A stretch of 64,000 nucleotides of DNA from Patella vulgata (Eukaryota > Mollusca > Gastropoda > Patellidae). Under the pieces are notes generated by a model. The model saw only the letters and a program-made list of their open reading frames with translations, did not search any database and was not told the origin of the DNA. This document shows positions 25,353 through 37,100 of this stretch, piece by piece (the first letter of the stretch is position 1; each line of letters opens with the position of its first letter). Made by a program: the position numbers and the translations under genes. The stretch covers positions 65,454,702-65,518,701 of the forward strand of contig NC_065881.2 in NCBI RefSeq assembly GCF_932274485.2, given 5' to 3'.

Positions 25353-25815
25353 ATCAGTAAACACCCGTTTCTTTCTAACTTATACCAGTGTATAAAATAT
25401 AATTGTAACTTTTAAACAATGTATTTATATTTATGTAAATGATTTCTTACCCTGATGAATTTATAACTGCCCCGGCTTGTTCTAAGATCCAATAATTACA
25501 TCTTTATGATATGTGAATATTTATTGAATAAATAGTGTTAGAAAGAAAGAAAAGTCACAATGTTGTATTAATATGAATATAGTTTTTAATATTCTAGATA
25601 AAACCGACAATCGTTTATGTTTATGTTTCAAATTGTTTCCGCGCGTCTTAAAATGTCTAGCACAAAACATTTAGAAAATAAATGGATTACAACCTAGCTG
25701 GACTTTTGAATTGGATTCTTGGCTTCGTTGAAAGAAAAAACCCCACCAAATTTGACCAATTCTGTCCGCCATACACAGACTTCCTTGATCAAGATTGGTA
25801 TTATGTACATGTACC

Positions 25816-25946
25816 CACAGGAGTCTGACCTTCTATCCGTATATATATGCATACACCATGTCCAACCAGACAATATATAATAAAAATATATTGTCTGCTT
25901 GGACATGGTGTATGCATATATACGGATAGAAGGTCAGACTCCTGTG
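25816..25946. repeat. Near-perfect 62-bp-arm hairpin
   Basis: The left arm begins 'cacaggagtctgaccttcta' and the right arm ends 'tagaaggtcagactcctgtg'. Over about 62 bp the arms differ by one substitution and one 2-bp indel in an AT run, around a loop of only a few bases. Such identity implies a recent origin or conversion, or an assembly foldback artefact. No target-site duplication is clear. Confidence 0.9.
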
Positions 25947-26167
25947 ATGTACCTCGCATATGATTTGGATGGAAATATTTTCAAATTCTGGCTTTAATTC
26001 TAAATTTTCTTTTTTTTCCTGCGATTTTAACTGACAGTTTGTGAAAGATACACATATTTAAGTGAGCACTATTTTATCATTCTAAATTTAATCCCGTTAT
26101 ATTATTCAGACCTTATCGAGCTGAATACCATTTTCTCATCTTAATTACCTATCCCCCCTATATCATA

Positions 26168-26302
26168 ATGGACCAACCGGCGTCTTACATGTGCTACTTG
26201 TATGCTGAAACAGCTGGCACCAACAAGAATCGTGGACTTACCGTTAAAACTGTCAAAATTATCCACCATATTTATAACAGTAATAACACAGTAAAATATC
26301 AC
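26168..26302 (+). CDS. Orphan exon-like ORF, 45 codons
   Basis: ATG at 26168 opens 45 codons (MDQPASYMCYLYAETAGTNK, then NRGLTVKTVKIIHHIYNSNN, then TVKYH) and ends in phase 0 at cac|GTAAGT. Composition is protein-like, but no family is recognised. The next plus-strand acceptor I can support is 28637, the 5'UTR acceptor of FBXO41. Joined there, the frame meets a stop after three codons, so it could be an upstream ORF in an FBXO41 leader exon rather than a separate gene. A single-exon remnant is another possibility. Confidence 0.35.
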
Positions 26303-27054
26303 GTAAGTTTTTCTGTATGTCTGTACATGGTATTCGCTAATTATACTTTAAACAATGGATCGATTTATTGTAGTTTAGAAACTTTATAAACTCAGATATA
26401 ACTTATCAGATCTGAGTATACGTTATTTGTTAACATGGACATATGTGTCATATAGGCCAGTACAATGTGTTTATAATCAATATATTTGTTGTAGATATTG
26501 CAATCATACCTTTTTGTATTTAGTTTGTGTCCATTTTCAAGAAGTTATGTGATATACTGATAATATATATACTTTAGAATTTTGACTAATAGGTAAACAG
26601 GTGTTTTTAAAATTGTGCATTGCTGTTAATAATACAGCATGTGATTGTTACTTCCAAGTTTTCCTATGTGTAACTCATGTTGTTCTTCTGTGTAATATAG
26701 GTAATGTAAATGGCATTCATTTTGAGTGTGCTCTTTTCACTAAGGGACAAATTTCAGCATAAAATATGAACCTATAGTATGATTTCTATACTTTCATGTA
26801 TGCCTTGACCTGCTCTTGATTAAAACTAATAGTTTACTATATTTTTTTAGGAATATCATATGGTACATGACAGTGAATCATAATACGGAAATTAGTCAGA
26901 ATTAACCAATTTAAGTTTCTTATTACATATTTCAGTTTGATTGATAAATACCACACTATAATATGTATGTATTAAACATCACGTGAAAGTGTCTTTTGAT
27001 TATATACCAGACTACATAGATAGTGATCGAAGGATGTGCGATAGGTATCAGGTC

Positions 27055-27285
27055 CGTAACTAGCGCAGAGCAACGACGAGGGGGGGGGGTGAATGGGGCA
27101 GGAAGTGTTCTCAGGGGTGCTGTAAAATTGACAGACAATGTATATCTATTTTTTTATGGTCGACAATTTTTTCACAGGGGGGGAGGGGGGCAAACTTTTT
27201 GCAGTCCCCCCTCCCTGTGCCCCCCCCACCCGAGTTACAGGCCCCCCCCTGAAGTTACAGGCCTGAGTAGTATAGGTAGGAGTTT
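27055..27285 (+). repeat. G/C-run dispersed repeat
   Basis: Long G and C runs flank 'gtgctgtaaaattgacagac' and 'tatggtcgacaattttttca'. A matching inverted copy is at 52200-52365. Both contain 'ggcctgta(c/a)ct'. Overlapping ORFs on both strands are artefacts of this repeat. Confidence 0.7.
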
Positions 27286-28044
27286 GATATGAGGGGCACT
27301 GCTCTAGTTTTAATGACTGTATGTCATAAAGCAAACACCAAATGCATCAGCTTGCTAAAGGGGGTGGGGGTACAAGAAGCTTGAAGCATAGCTGTTGGGG
27401 ATGTTCAAATTAATTCTCATGACCTTTTACTTAACTTTCAGCTATAGAAACTGTAAACTTCATCTTTACATACAATATTTTGGATGGAATATGTTTTTGG
27501 TATACAAAGAGTATTAAATAAGTTAATTGAGTGTTCAATCGGATGAATCATCATCATCACATAATCAAAGTTAAAATCAAGATCATCTATTGAAATCATA
27601 ATTAAATATTCATGTACCTTACAGATGCTTATATGTACATTTGTAATTTATCCATCAGAACTTGGATAGGAAAAGTTAATTAATTATAAATAATTAATCA
27701 TATTATTCATGACTAACATCTTCAGATTTCCATTTAATATTATTGTGCTCCATCAGATAATTTCACAGGCCCTTGTTTTAATCACAGATCTTACTGGTTC
27801 TTTGTTATAAATACAAAAGAGCTAGCAAGGTTATGAATTATAAATGACATTTTCGTGGCAAATTATGGTGGAGAGTTAGATTAACATTAGAATGTCAGGT
27901 TGACTATAATGGACTAGCAATGATATTTAACCAAATATATTTGTGAATTTTTGACATTTGAAAGATGAGACTGTTGAGTAAATTTCTAATCAAAAAGGAT
28001 ATTATAAAACACATATTATTACTGATTCTCTATCTTTATGGTGG

Positions 28045-28331
28045 GGAGGGGGGTTGGATGGCTGAATGGTTAGCATGTGCGTGCTGCGCTGTATCATACG
28101 GTCTGTCATTGAGTCAACTGGCGTGGTTTTGAATCCCCGGTTGTACGTGACAAGGAGTAGGATCGTCTGTCCAACCTCGTGGGTTTTCTCCGGGTCCTCC
28201 GGTTCCCTCCCATCGCTAAAGACCCCTATGTGCAGGTGAATTATTGAAATAAAATTAAACCATATGTTAGTCCCGAAATTACCTAGTTTGTGTCGATCGG
28301 ACGTTAAACCCCATTTCTCTGTATCTCTCTT
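28045..28331 (+). mobile_element. tRNA-derived SINE, family 1
   Basis: tRNA-like head ('tggctgaatggttagcatg', 'ggttttgaatccccggttg'), middle 'cgtgggttttctccgggtcc' and tail 'cggacgttaaaccccatttc'. A 12-bp target-site duplication 'tctttatggtgg' (28033-28044, 28332-28343) bounds it. The right duplication overlaps the tRNA-like head of a family-2 SINE, so this copy landed in an older SINE. Confidence 0.9.
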
Positions 28332-28337
28332 TCTTTA

Positions 28338-28570
28338 TGGTGGCTAAGTAAGCAAGGTGCTGGCTGGGTTTTGTTTCCGGTGAAAGTTCCCCAAGGTGCA
28401 GAGTCTAGTAGTTCAGATTTGATGAAAAATCAAGTTCCCTTGTACACCTTGTCGTGCACATAAAAGAACCCTTGACAGTTGGAATTCAATTGCTGTCTGA
28501 GCAAAATTTCCCTCACAACACAACTGCATGGCATATGCCAGTCTTCATTAGCCCGGTTGGAACAGAACAG
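28338..28570 (+). mobile_element. SINE family-2, tail-less copy
   Basis: A decayed head ('ggtggctaagtaagcaaggt'), middle 'cttgtcgtgcacataaaaga' and 'gcatggcatatgccagtctt', and then 'cattagcccggttggaacag' match family 2. The terminal 'ttaaacccc' part is absent. It ends shortly before the FBXO41 leader acceptor. Confidence 0.65.
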
Positions 28571-28630
28571 TTTGGTCTCTTGTTTTTGTTTATTAACATA
28601 TATTCAGTATTGATCAATATGCTTGTATTT

Positions 28631-28636
28631 TTTCAG
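28631..28636 (+). promoter_or_regulatory. Splice acceptor of FBXO41 leader exon
   Basis: A T-rich tract ending 'tttcag' lies 57 bases upstream of the start ATG. It implies that at least one noncoding 5' exon lies upstream. The leader between 28637 and 28693 has an in-frame stop. Confidence 0.5.
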
Positions 28637-28693
28637 GTTTTTGTCTGAAATGAAAAAATACTAGAAAAAAGTCTATCCACACTAACTACCAAA

Positions 28694-31179
28694 ATGAATC
28701 AAGATTTAAGAACCAATATATATAATTTACCCTACAAGTGTCCAAGATGTGAATGTCGTAACTTCAAAACAGTTTACCAATTACGATCACATTTAGAAAC
28801 TGACCATGTTTTCTTCAACAACAAGCGACAAAGGCCTAAAATATTAGACTATGATATTCGTAGAGATACACTGTCAGGTAGCAAATCACCAACTCTCAAA
28901 CAGTTCATGGATGAAAACCATAGACTGGAGGAGGAATTACGTGAATTAAAAAAGTCAGAAAAGATAAATAAAGTGTTGAGAAGAAGTAGTCAACAAACTG
29001 ATTCAAGTGCAAAGTCGCAGAGCAGAACAGATTCTCCAAGAAGAAGAACTGAACGTTTGGATCCAGATTATCCTGCTAGTATGTCCTCTGCAGCATCACC
29101 ACGGATACAGTTTAGGCAGAATAACATTCAACATAGTCCCACTTCAGGACAATTTGAATTTCCAAGTCCAATGACTAATGATAGATATATGACTGATAGA
29201 GTTGATTCATTAAGTCACGATATGGAAAAGAGTCGTGAAAACCAATGGAAGACTTCTGATGCTCTTTACCAATCAAAAGATGTTCTTCAAGGAATTGAAG
29301 TGGCATCTGAAATAAGAAATCAAGATCAAGCAAAAGTTCTGACAGTGTTAGATAAAACACTACAACAGCGATCAGATGAATTAGATAAAGCATACAAAGA
29401 TATCAACCAGTTAAAGGAAGAAAGAAAAGTTTTAATGAACCAAGTGGAGATAATGACCAAAGATAGAAAAAAGATACAAACACACAACACAAGTAATCCA
29501 TCAGATTTACCATGTAATGTTAGAAATGAGAGTATTATTGATGATACGGCTATATCATCAAACTCTGTTCCAGAAGATCTTATAAATAATATTCAACAGA
29601 TGGGTAACCCTGGTTCAACAGATGTTGGGAGTCATAGATCACAAATATCTCCATCAACAGTTCAACCAGCAAGGAATTTAACTCCTGTGCAACTTCCTGC
29701 ATCATTACCACAAAATACGATAAATAATCCATCCTCTTTTCTACCCATCTTTCAACAGTATAATCCATGGCTGATGGCAAATCCAACACCAACTTACCAA
29801 CCTATGTTACAACAACCTGTACCAACACATATGACAGATCATAGATCATCTTTCCAACCTGTAATACAGCCACAGACACAAGGACAGATGACATCAAATT
29901 ATACACCACCTTTTCGAACTATTATACAGCCACACTTCTCAAGACAGACGAAAAATTATACAGTACCTTATCAGTCTGTGGTTCAGCAGAATTTACCGGA
30001 ACAGCACACAAATAACAGACACTATCATCACCCTTTAATACAGCAGAATATTCCAGAAAATGTGGGATCTCAGCAGCCTTTGATACAACAGAATATTCCA
30101 GGACATATTGTGGGAGATAGCAGGTCTCAGCAGCCTTTGATACAACAGAATATTCCAGGATATGTGGAAGATAGTAGGTCTCAGCAGCCTTTGATACAAC
30201 AGAATATTCCTTCACAGTTGACAAATCAAACACCACTCCAGCCTACAATACAGCAACACACACCAGAACAGATGACCAGTAACACACAATCTCATCATCC
30301 TATACAGCAAACCTCCTATGAACAGATATCAGATCACATATCCCCTGAACAGTCAACAGAACAGCATCATTTACATCAGAATCCTGTTCCAACAGTAAAA
30401 CAGATACAGCCTATTTCTGACAGTCCTCAAATGATTCCTCAAAGGTTGACAGATCCTCACAATGAACAAATGCCAGATTCCAAATTAGAGATTTATAAAT
30501 TAAAGATTGCTACACAAGAAGAAGAAATGGAAAATATGAACTCCCATTTATCTGTAATCAAACAAAAAGCGTCCAAAGAATTAAGGACAAAAGATTCCCA
30601 GTTAGCGACTGCTTTAAGAAGATCCGAGAAATTAGAGGAAGATAGGAAGGTCTTGTTGTTAGAGATGGAAGATCTGTTGTCAAAAGCTGGTTTTGACAAT
30701 GAAAAACTACGCTATGAACTTCAGCTTAAAGAAAAGGAATTGCAGAATTTAAACCAGAAACTGGAAAGAACCAAACATGGTCAGGCTCAGATAGTGTCTG
30801 AAACATTTGATTTATATAAAGATGCAGAAGGTAACATAGAAGAATTGAGAGAGAAGCTGCGCCTGAAAGAAAAAGAATTGATGCAATCAAAGATGAAAGT
30901 GGAGACAATTAAAATGGCGCATGATAAAGTTCTTGAAGAGAATGAATTGGTTGCTAAGGAAGCTGAAAAGTCTGGTCAAACATTGAAATATCTACTGGAT
31001 GGTAAAGACAAAGAACTTAATTCTGTTCAACAAGAATTAATAGCAATAAAAGAGAAAGAAGGGAAGCTACATCAAGAAAAGACAGATCTTGAATTAAAGA
31101 TAAGAAATAGTGAAAAAACACAACAGAATTTGAAATTAGAGATGAAAGAAAAAGAAAGGGACCTATCTAATACTAAAAG
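28694..31179 (+). CDS. FBXO41: FBXO41 exon 1: finger, Q-rich repeats, coiled coil
   Basis: Codes for residues 1 to 828 and part of 829, ending phase 2 at AG|GTAAAA. It holds the finger CPRC...HLETDH, a first coiled coil near 216-262 (QQRSDELDKAYKDINQLKEE), a glutamine/proline-rich stretch with repeats of QQPLIQQNIP, and a second long coiled coil from about residue 595 to the exon end. The start ATG is in the context 'ccaaaATG' and the finger begins 15 residues later, as in vertebrate FBXO41. Confidence 0.93.
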
Positions 31180-34100
31180 GTAAAATTGTCTTTTTCATTT
31201 GTTATTGGCTGTGAAGATCCATTGATGATTTTTTAAACCCGGTTTTCATTTGCCCCAGAGTTGATAACATGAAAAGTATGTCTAGTTATTCATATTGGAT
31301 GAAAAACAGTTGTTGTGTTGACATATTGGTAGGGGACATAAAAGATTGGAATTTGATGAAAAGTAGGCAGGTATATGCCACTGTGGAGACAAAATTCTCT
31401 TCTTCTAACATTGCACCTGTAAGCATAGAAATAAAATTATGTTATTAATAGTGTCAGAATGACCCAAGTAAAATGTTAATGTATATTAGATTACATTACA
31501 TACCTCTATTCTATTAAAAGTAGATCTTTAGAGAATTGGAAAACACAGCCTGCTAAAATTGACTACTGCTTTATTTTATTCATACGCGATATTTATACCA
31601 TATGTTGTCTAGTACATTTTTATTAAAAATAAATAAGCTATACATAAAATTATTTAATTAAATTGGCTAAAAAAGAAAATATATAAAGTTCGAAAAATGT
31701 TTTCATGTGGATGAATGTTAATATGTATTCGTTCTCCCAATGAGGTAGTAACAGTATAAGTACCGTACAATAAAATTATATTGTGGAATATTGTAGTTAA
31801 TAATACCAACTGATTTGATACATATCATTTAACAAACTTCAAAATTCAATTTGAACAACTGGGTCTTTATGCATAATTATGTTTTGGTCAATGACTTCAT
31901 ATCTAAACCACCTGTTGTTCTGTAGATATTGATTTTAAGTTGATATGACTGTATCTAGTAGACTTAGCCTACTGTATGTATTTAGTGACTAATCTTGTTA
32001 TTAAAATATCTACAGAACATACTGTACTTATAGTTTGTCTATATAAACCAGCTGTATATATATACACTTACTTATATATTTTGAAATTAACTTATTTTGA
32101 AAATTTTCTCAGCCTATCATTTTCTCACAGACTAGGTTTAGAATAAATTATATAATTTTGCAAAGCATATTGGAACATAACTTTTAAATTTACAAATTGT
32201 TTGATTCAACTATATTTCATCAAAGCTGTCATATGTCCATATAGAATTTTGACATAGTCATAAGATTACCACATGTTCTACGCATAAGCAACCAATCTGA
32301 ATGTAATCCTCTTTTGATGTTCGGCCGATTGAAACACTCCATTCTCTTGCTTTTTGACGATTGTTTTATTGTGTGGAGTGTTCAACCTTGTTTCAGTTCC
32401 CATCTTTATTCTATTTTATAGAAAATAAATCTGACGACCACATGTTGAAAACTTAATGCTCATATTGTGTTTTAGTGAATTAGAGAAAGTTCAGACATAT
32501 TTAAAGAATACAGCTGCTAAAGAAAAAGTTGCTAGAGCGGAGTTAGAAGATTTTATAACGGGTTTAATAGAGAGATCCGAAAAGGCTGAGAACCAGCTGA
32601 AAACACTAAAACTTCAAGTCCAGGCAGAAGAAGAACTGCAAATATCTCTACAGGTAGATGTATGTAATTGAATAAATGAAATGTAATGGTGGTTTAATGT
32701 CCTATTATTCTGCTCCGATTGGGTTAATGAAGACGGGCATATGCCATACAGTGTACTAAGAGGGCTGGCTTAAAAGTTCTAAGCCTATCTGTGAAAGACC
32801 TGTACAAAGTCGATGGTTCCATTTATTTTTCTACATAATCTCCGTCCAACACCACTCAGAAGGGGGAACCATGCCAGAATATCCTGATGAACTTTCGCCT
32901 CCCTGTAAGGGAATAACACTGATGATTCTCGTACCCTATCCACAGTATTCAGAATATTTTACTTATGAGTGTACAAAACTACAGCTGGAATTATTATGGA
33001 ATTGTTAATTTTCAAAATACATAAGTTATGGCAGGAGGTTGTCTAGATTGAACAAGTATATCCTGCATAGATCATTCTAATTTCATTGTAGCAGGCTATA
33101 CTTATTATTCCATAATGACGATAGATTTATTATGCAGTATGTTAGATTGTTTCATTATGCTTATAGGAAGCAGAAGACGAAGCAACCAGATCTCTTGAAG
33201 AACTAGCTGCGGCTATTCCCAAGAAAAAAAGGTATCGAATGGAATTTAATCAAGTCATAAGGGTCAATAACTTTGAATGTGTGTTGAAGGAGAATATATA
33301 TAGCCCATAAAGTTTATTCTACAATATCCAATATGAACTGAATAAATTAAGATAACAATTATAGGCTATAAGTTAAATGTCAAGTTGTATTTTTTAATGA
33401 AATAAAATGGCTTTTGATAATTTGTCAAGCATTTGAAAAGTAAGGCATTTTATTAAAAATTTGAATTGTTCCAAAACTTTTAACATTATTTATTTATTAG
33501 TGGTTTTACCTACTGCACTGATTTGATAAACTTGTTATTTTATTAATACAGGGAAAAACCACAAGTTATTGAAAAGTCACCCAGTAAACCAAATCTTGTT
33601 AAACAAAAAAAAATAAAGACAGTGAGATATTCTGATGAAGATCATAATCAGCATGACTCTCAGAAGCCTACTTCAAGAAGAACAAAGTCACATAAATATA
33701 ACCCTACTTACGAAAGTGAAGACTCACTTTCACCAACTCCACCACCTAGAAAAGAACATACACAAAAAAGGAGACAAAGTCCTGCTTCATCACCAGTTCG
33801 TTCTTCCAATAGAGAATATGACTCTGATCACAGACATGGAAATCCTAGAGAGTCTGAATCTTCAAAATCACCAACAGGATTAAGTGATGTTGACAGACGG
33901 CCAGAAAAGCCACCAAGAAGAAATATTGAAAAAGTTGGCAAAAGAGATGAACTTCCCAGAAATACCTTGGCAAATGAGGAAAGATATCAAAATTATCCGC
34001 GGCATGGTTCGTATCATCAGCCAAATCAACAAACCTCTTTTAAACCTGTCGAAACTCAAGGAAGAATGCCATCATCATATGTCTCTCAACCAGGCTCAGA

Positions 34101-37100
34101 ACCACGTCTTCGCTTGATAACTCCCAGGCAACCTTTAGATCCTGGTTCACAATATTCAAGTCAATTAAATAATCAGAATTATCACAGCCCCTCAAGATTA
34201 CAGACTCCAGTAAACCATATGGTTATCAATAATCCTCATCAAATATCAAATGGTTTTATTGCTCCTTTACCAATCAATCAGCAAACAGTCCCGGCAAACT
34301 CTGCACAAATGGTTCCCATAAACCCATCTAACATCCAAAGGCCTTCATATGCAGCTAGCCAAATGCATCCTTCATTACAGGATCCACATAACCTTGCAAA
34401 GGGCAATGTGCAGCAATCTGGACAATTTTCATCATTACCAATGTTAGGCAGTGCTCAAATAGCACAACAACATGGAATGCAATCCCAGTCACTTCCTGTG
34501 AGCCATATGACCCATGGAGCCAACCTTGGGAATGGTCAGTCCCCGAAACCAGATATCACAAATTTAGAGGACTTGACTCTTCGTGGTATCCTAACACCAG
34601 AAGAACAAACAGCCATTTTGAGTAGCAGACTCCACAAGGCCATGGTGCAGCAAGAATTTCTTACAGGAAAAAAGCCACTTGGTGATGACGATTTGAGACT
34701 CGTTGAGCTCCAATCCTCAGATGACAGTGAACAACAATTTACAAAAAAGAAAAAGGTACAAATTGTTTCAATAATGTTAAAGATCTATTTCCTAAACAGA
34801 AAACATATACAGTCTACCAGAAAAAATATAGTTCTTACCAAAATATTTATTTTTTGAAATATGTATCCACCATTATGTATGACATTACTCTTGCAAGACA
34901 GTATATGGATGACCTCTGGCTTTACTTAGTAATCAGTGATTTATGCAGGTGCAAAGATAGCAAACGAGGGCCCAGTGGTTAACAATTTATGATAATTATT
35001 GTTTAATTTGATGTATGCTCATTAAACAATTTATCATACTTTCTGATAAATTAGGTTTAATTGATTGGTATACATAGGTAGCAATTAAAAAGACTTTATA
35101 AGAAACAGTATGTTGGGATTTTGTGTAGGAAATGTGGATCTCTATTTTTATGTTTAATTTTTGTTTAGAAACCAGCCAACAACCAAAAAGCATTGACTTC
35201 ATCCCTAGAAAACAGATTAACAGATCTAGAGGAGCTTGGTGTACTTGGTGATCAAAGTCCCACAGAATATGGTAAGATTGCTTCCCTATATATTAACCAT
35301 CAAATCAAATGATATAGCATCATTATGTGTATATAGTTGATAGATCTTGGTATAAAATATCTAAAACTGCCTGCTTTCGGTTCTCTCCTGATAAAAAGAG
35401 ACTTGATGAATGTTAAGCAAGTCTGTTAAACAGTGAGGTTTTTGGTTTCAAAAGGACAGAAAGACAGGGTTTGTACCATTTTGGATTGTGCCTTGTGGTT
35501 ATATGAAGTCCACCTGATCTTAATAATGAGGTCCTTGCTGGTAGAGGTAGCAAAATACAATATTGCTTTCAAAAATGATACAAAATGATACAAATCATAA
35601 ATTTATTGGACTTTTTGACTTAATGTTTTTTTGTCAATATTGCAGAAAATATTTCATCAAAGAAAAATCATGGAACAGCAAGAGGAATATTATTAAGTGA
35701 CAGTATTGATGCAACAGGTAATGATTTATCTGTTGATGAAAATGGTATCATGTGGGATGATGCTGGAACAACAACATATGCATCAGAAGATCTGGAATCA
35801 TACAGGTTTAGCCCATCTGGTAGTGAAACTGCAGGTGACATTGATTCTCACCAACTTTTATCCAGCTCATCCAATAGTAATAACAGCAACAGTCCTAGAA
35901 ATATTCGTCAAGACACCATGGGGCAAAGTTTAGACAAGCTAAATCAAACTCCAAAAGGGAAGGATTTTCATGATATCCGTAGCAAAATATCGCAGCGAAG
36001 AGCTGAAAGGGAGGACTTAACTCTTGCCATAGGTATTCTGAAAGGTCAAAACAATTTAAGTACAGATGACAGTGACTTGTCAGGTTATTACAATGACATA
36101 CAAAATAAATCGAAAACTGGTCGATATAAAGGACAAAAACTCTCTCCTTTAGAAGAAGATTCAGATGGATTATATAAACATCGTTATCCGTCAGCAAGAT
36201 TAAATCAACAAGATTCATCAGAAAATGAAGGTTCTTATTCTCTTTCACCTGCTAGAAAATCCAGATACCTAATGTCCCAACAATCAGCCCCAGTCAGTAA
36301 TGCGAAATCTCGTTTTTTATCAGATATGCGCCAAACTTCTCGCTCTCCATCTCCCAAAAGATCAGCAAATCTAACCTCTAGTTCATATTCTCCAATCAGA
36401 AGTGATTCAAGAAGTTATTCACCAAATTTGTCCAGCTCTCCTCGATCCCGAGAGAACAGTTATCTTGGTTCTGATTTAGCTTTGAAATATGGTGATCCAA
36501 ATAGAATGAGTCCAAAACCTGCACCCAGAAGTCCAAGTAGATATGAACAATTTTATAGCAACAGGGTCCAGTCTCCCAACCCTCATTTACTTGTTACAGA
36601 TACTGATGCTAGAATGAACCAAAGTTTTTCATCTAGGCCGATTTCCCGAAGTCCCTCTCCATCTAGACAATTTCAACAGCCTGTGAGAGAAACTATGGAG
36701 AAACAAAACATCCAGAAAGATGAAAAGAAGTTTGCTTTTTTGGATGATCAATATAGAGTGATTCCAAAGATGAATAACAGTCCTACTGTTACCATGGTAC
36801 CAGAAACAAAAACATCAGATACTGTGCCTGCAGGGGAAAAGATAGATGCTGTGACATCAGAAGAAAGGATTCCGAACGTTGTCAAGAGTTCAAACCCTGA
36901 AATTGCTGCAGGAACACCAAATCAAAATAAAGATGTGACAGATTGTGTATATTTAGAGAATGAAGATAAACCAGAAATAAACCCCACTTTGGCACCACAA
37001 TTAAATAATGAAATTGATGTAAACAAGTCTATACAGGAGAATCTGAACAACCAAAAGGAATCTGAGACAAACAATGAATTAGAAAGAAAAGATAATGTAA

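Larger units (their letters stand above)
23281..26150. other. Intergenic DNA with hairpins and SINE remnant
   Basis: No gene was recognised on either strand. The stretch holds the imperfect inverted repeat at 24981-25125, a SINE family-2 fragment at 25200-25352 and the hairpin at 25816-25946. The first 120 bp are somewhat CpG-richer and lie just upstream of the minus-strand start at 23265, so they probably contain its promoter. Confidence 0.4.

Noticed and set aside
26956-27334. Proline/glycine-rich ORFs around 27.1 kb
   Set aside because: Created by G and C homopolymer runs of a dispersed repeat.
28045-28160. tRNA gene candidate (A and B boxes)
   Set aside because: It is the head of a SINE: no complete cloverleaf, same sequence in several copies with target duplications.
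29922-30236. Minus-strand ORF with repeated LEYSVVSKAAET
   Set aside because: Antisense reading of the FBXO41 coding tandem repeat.
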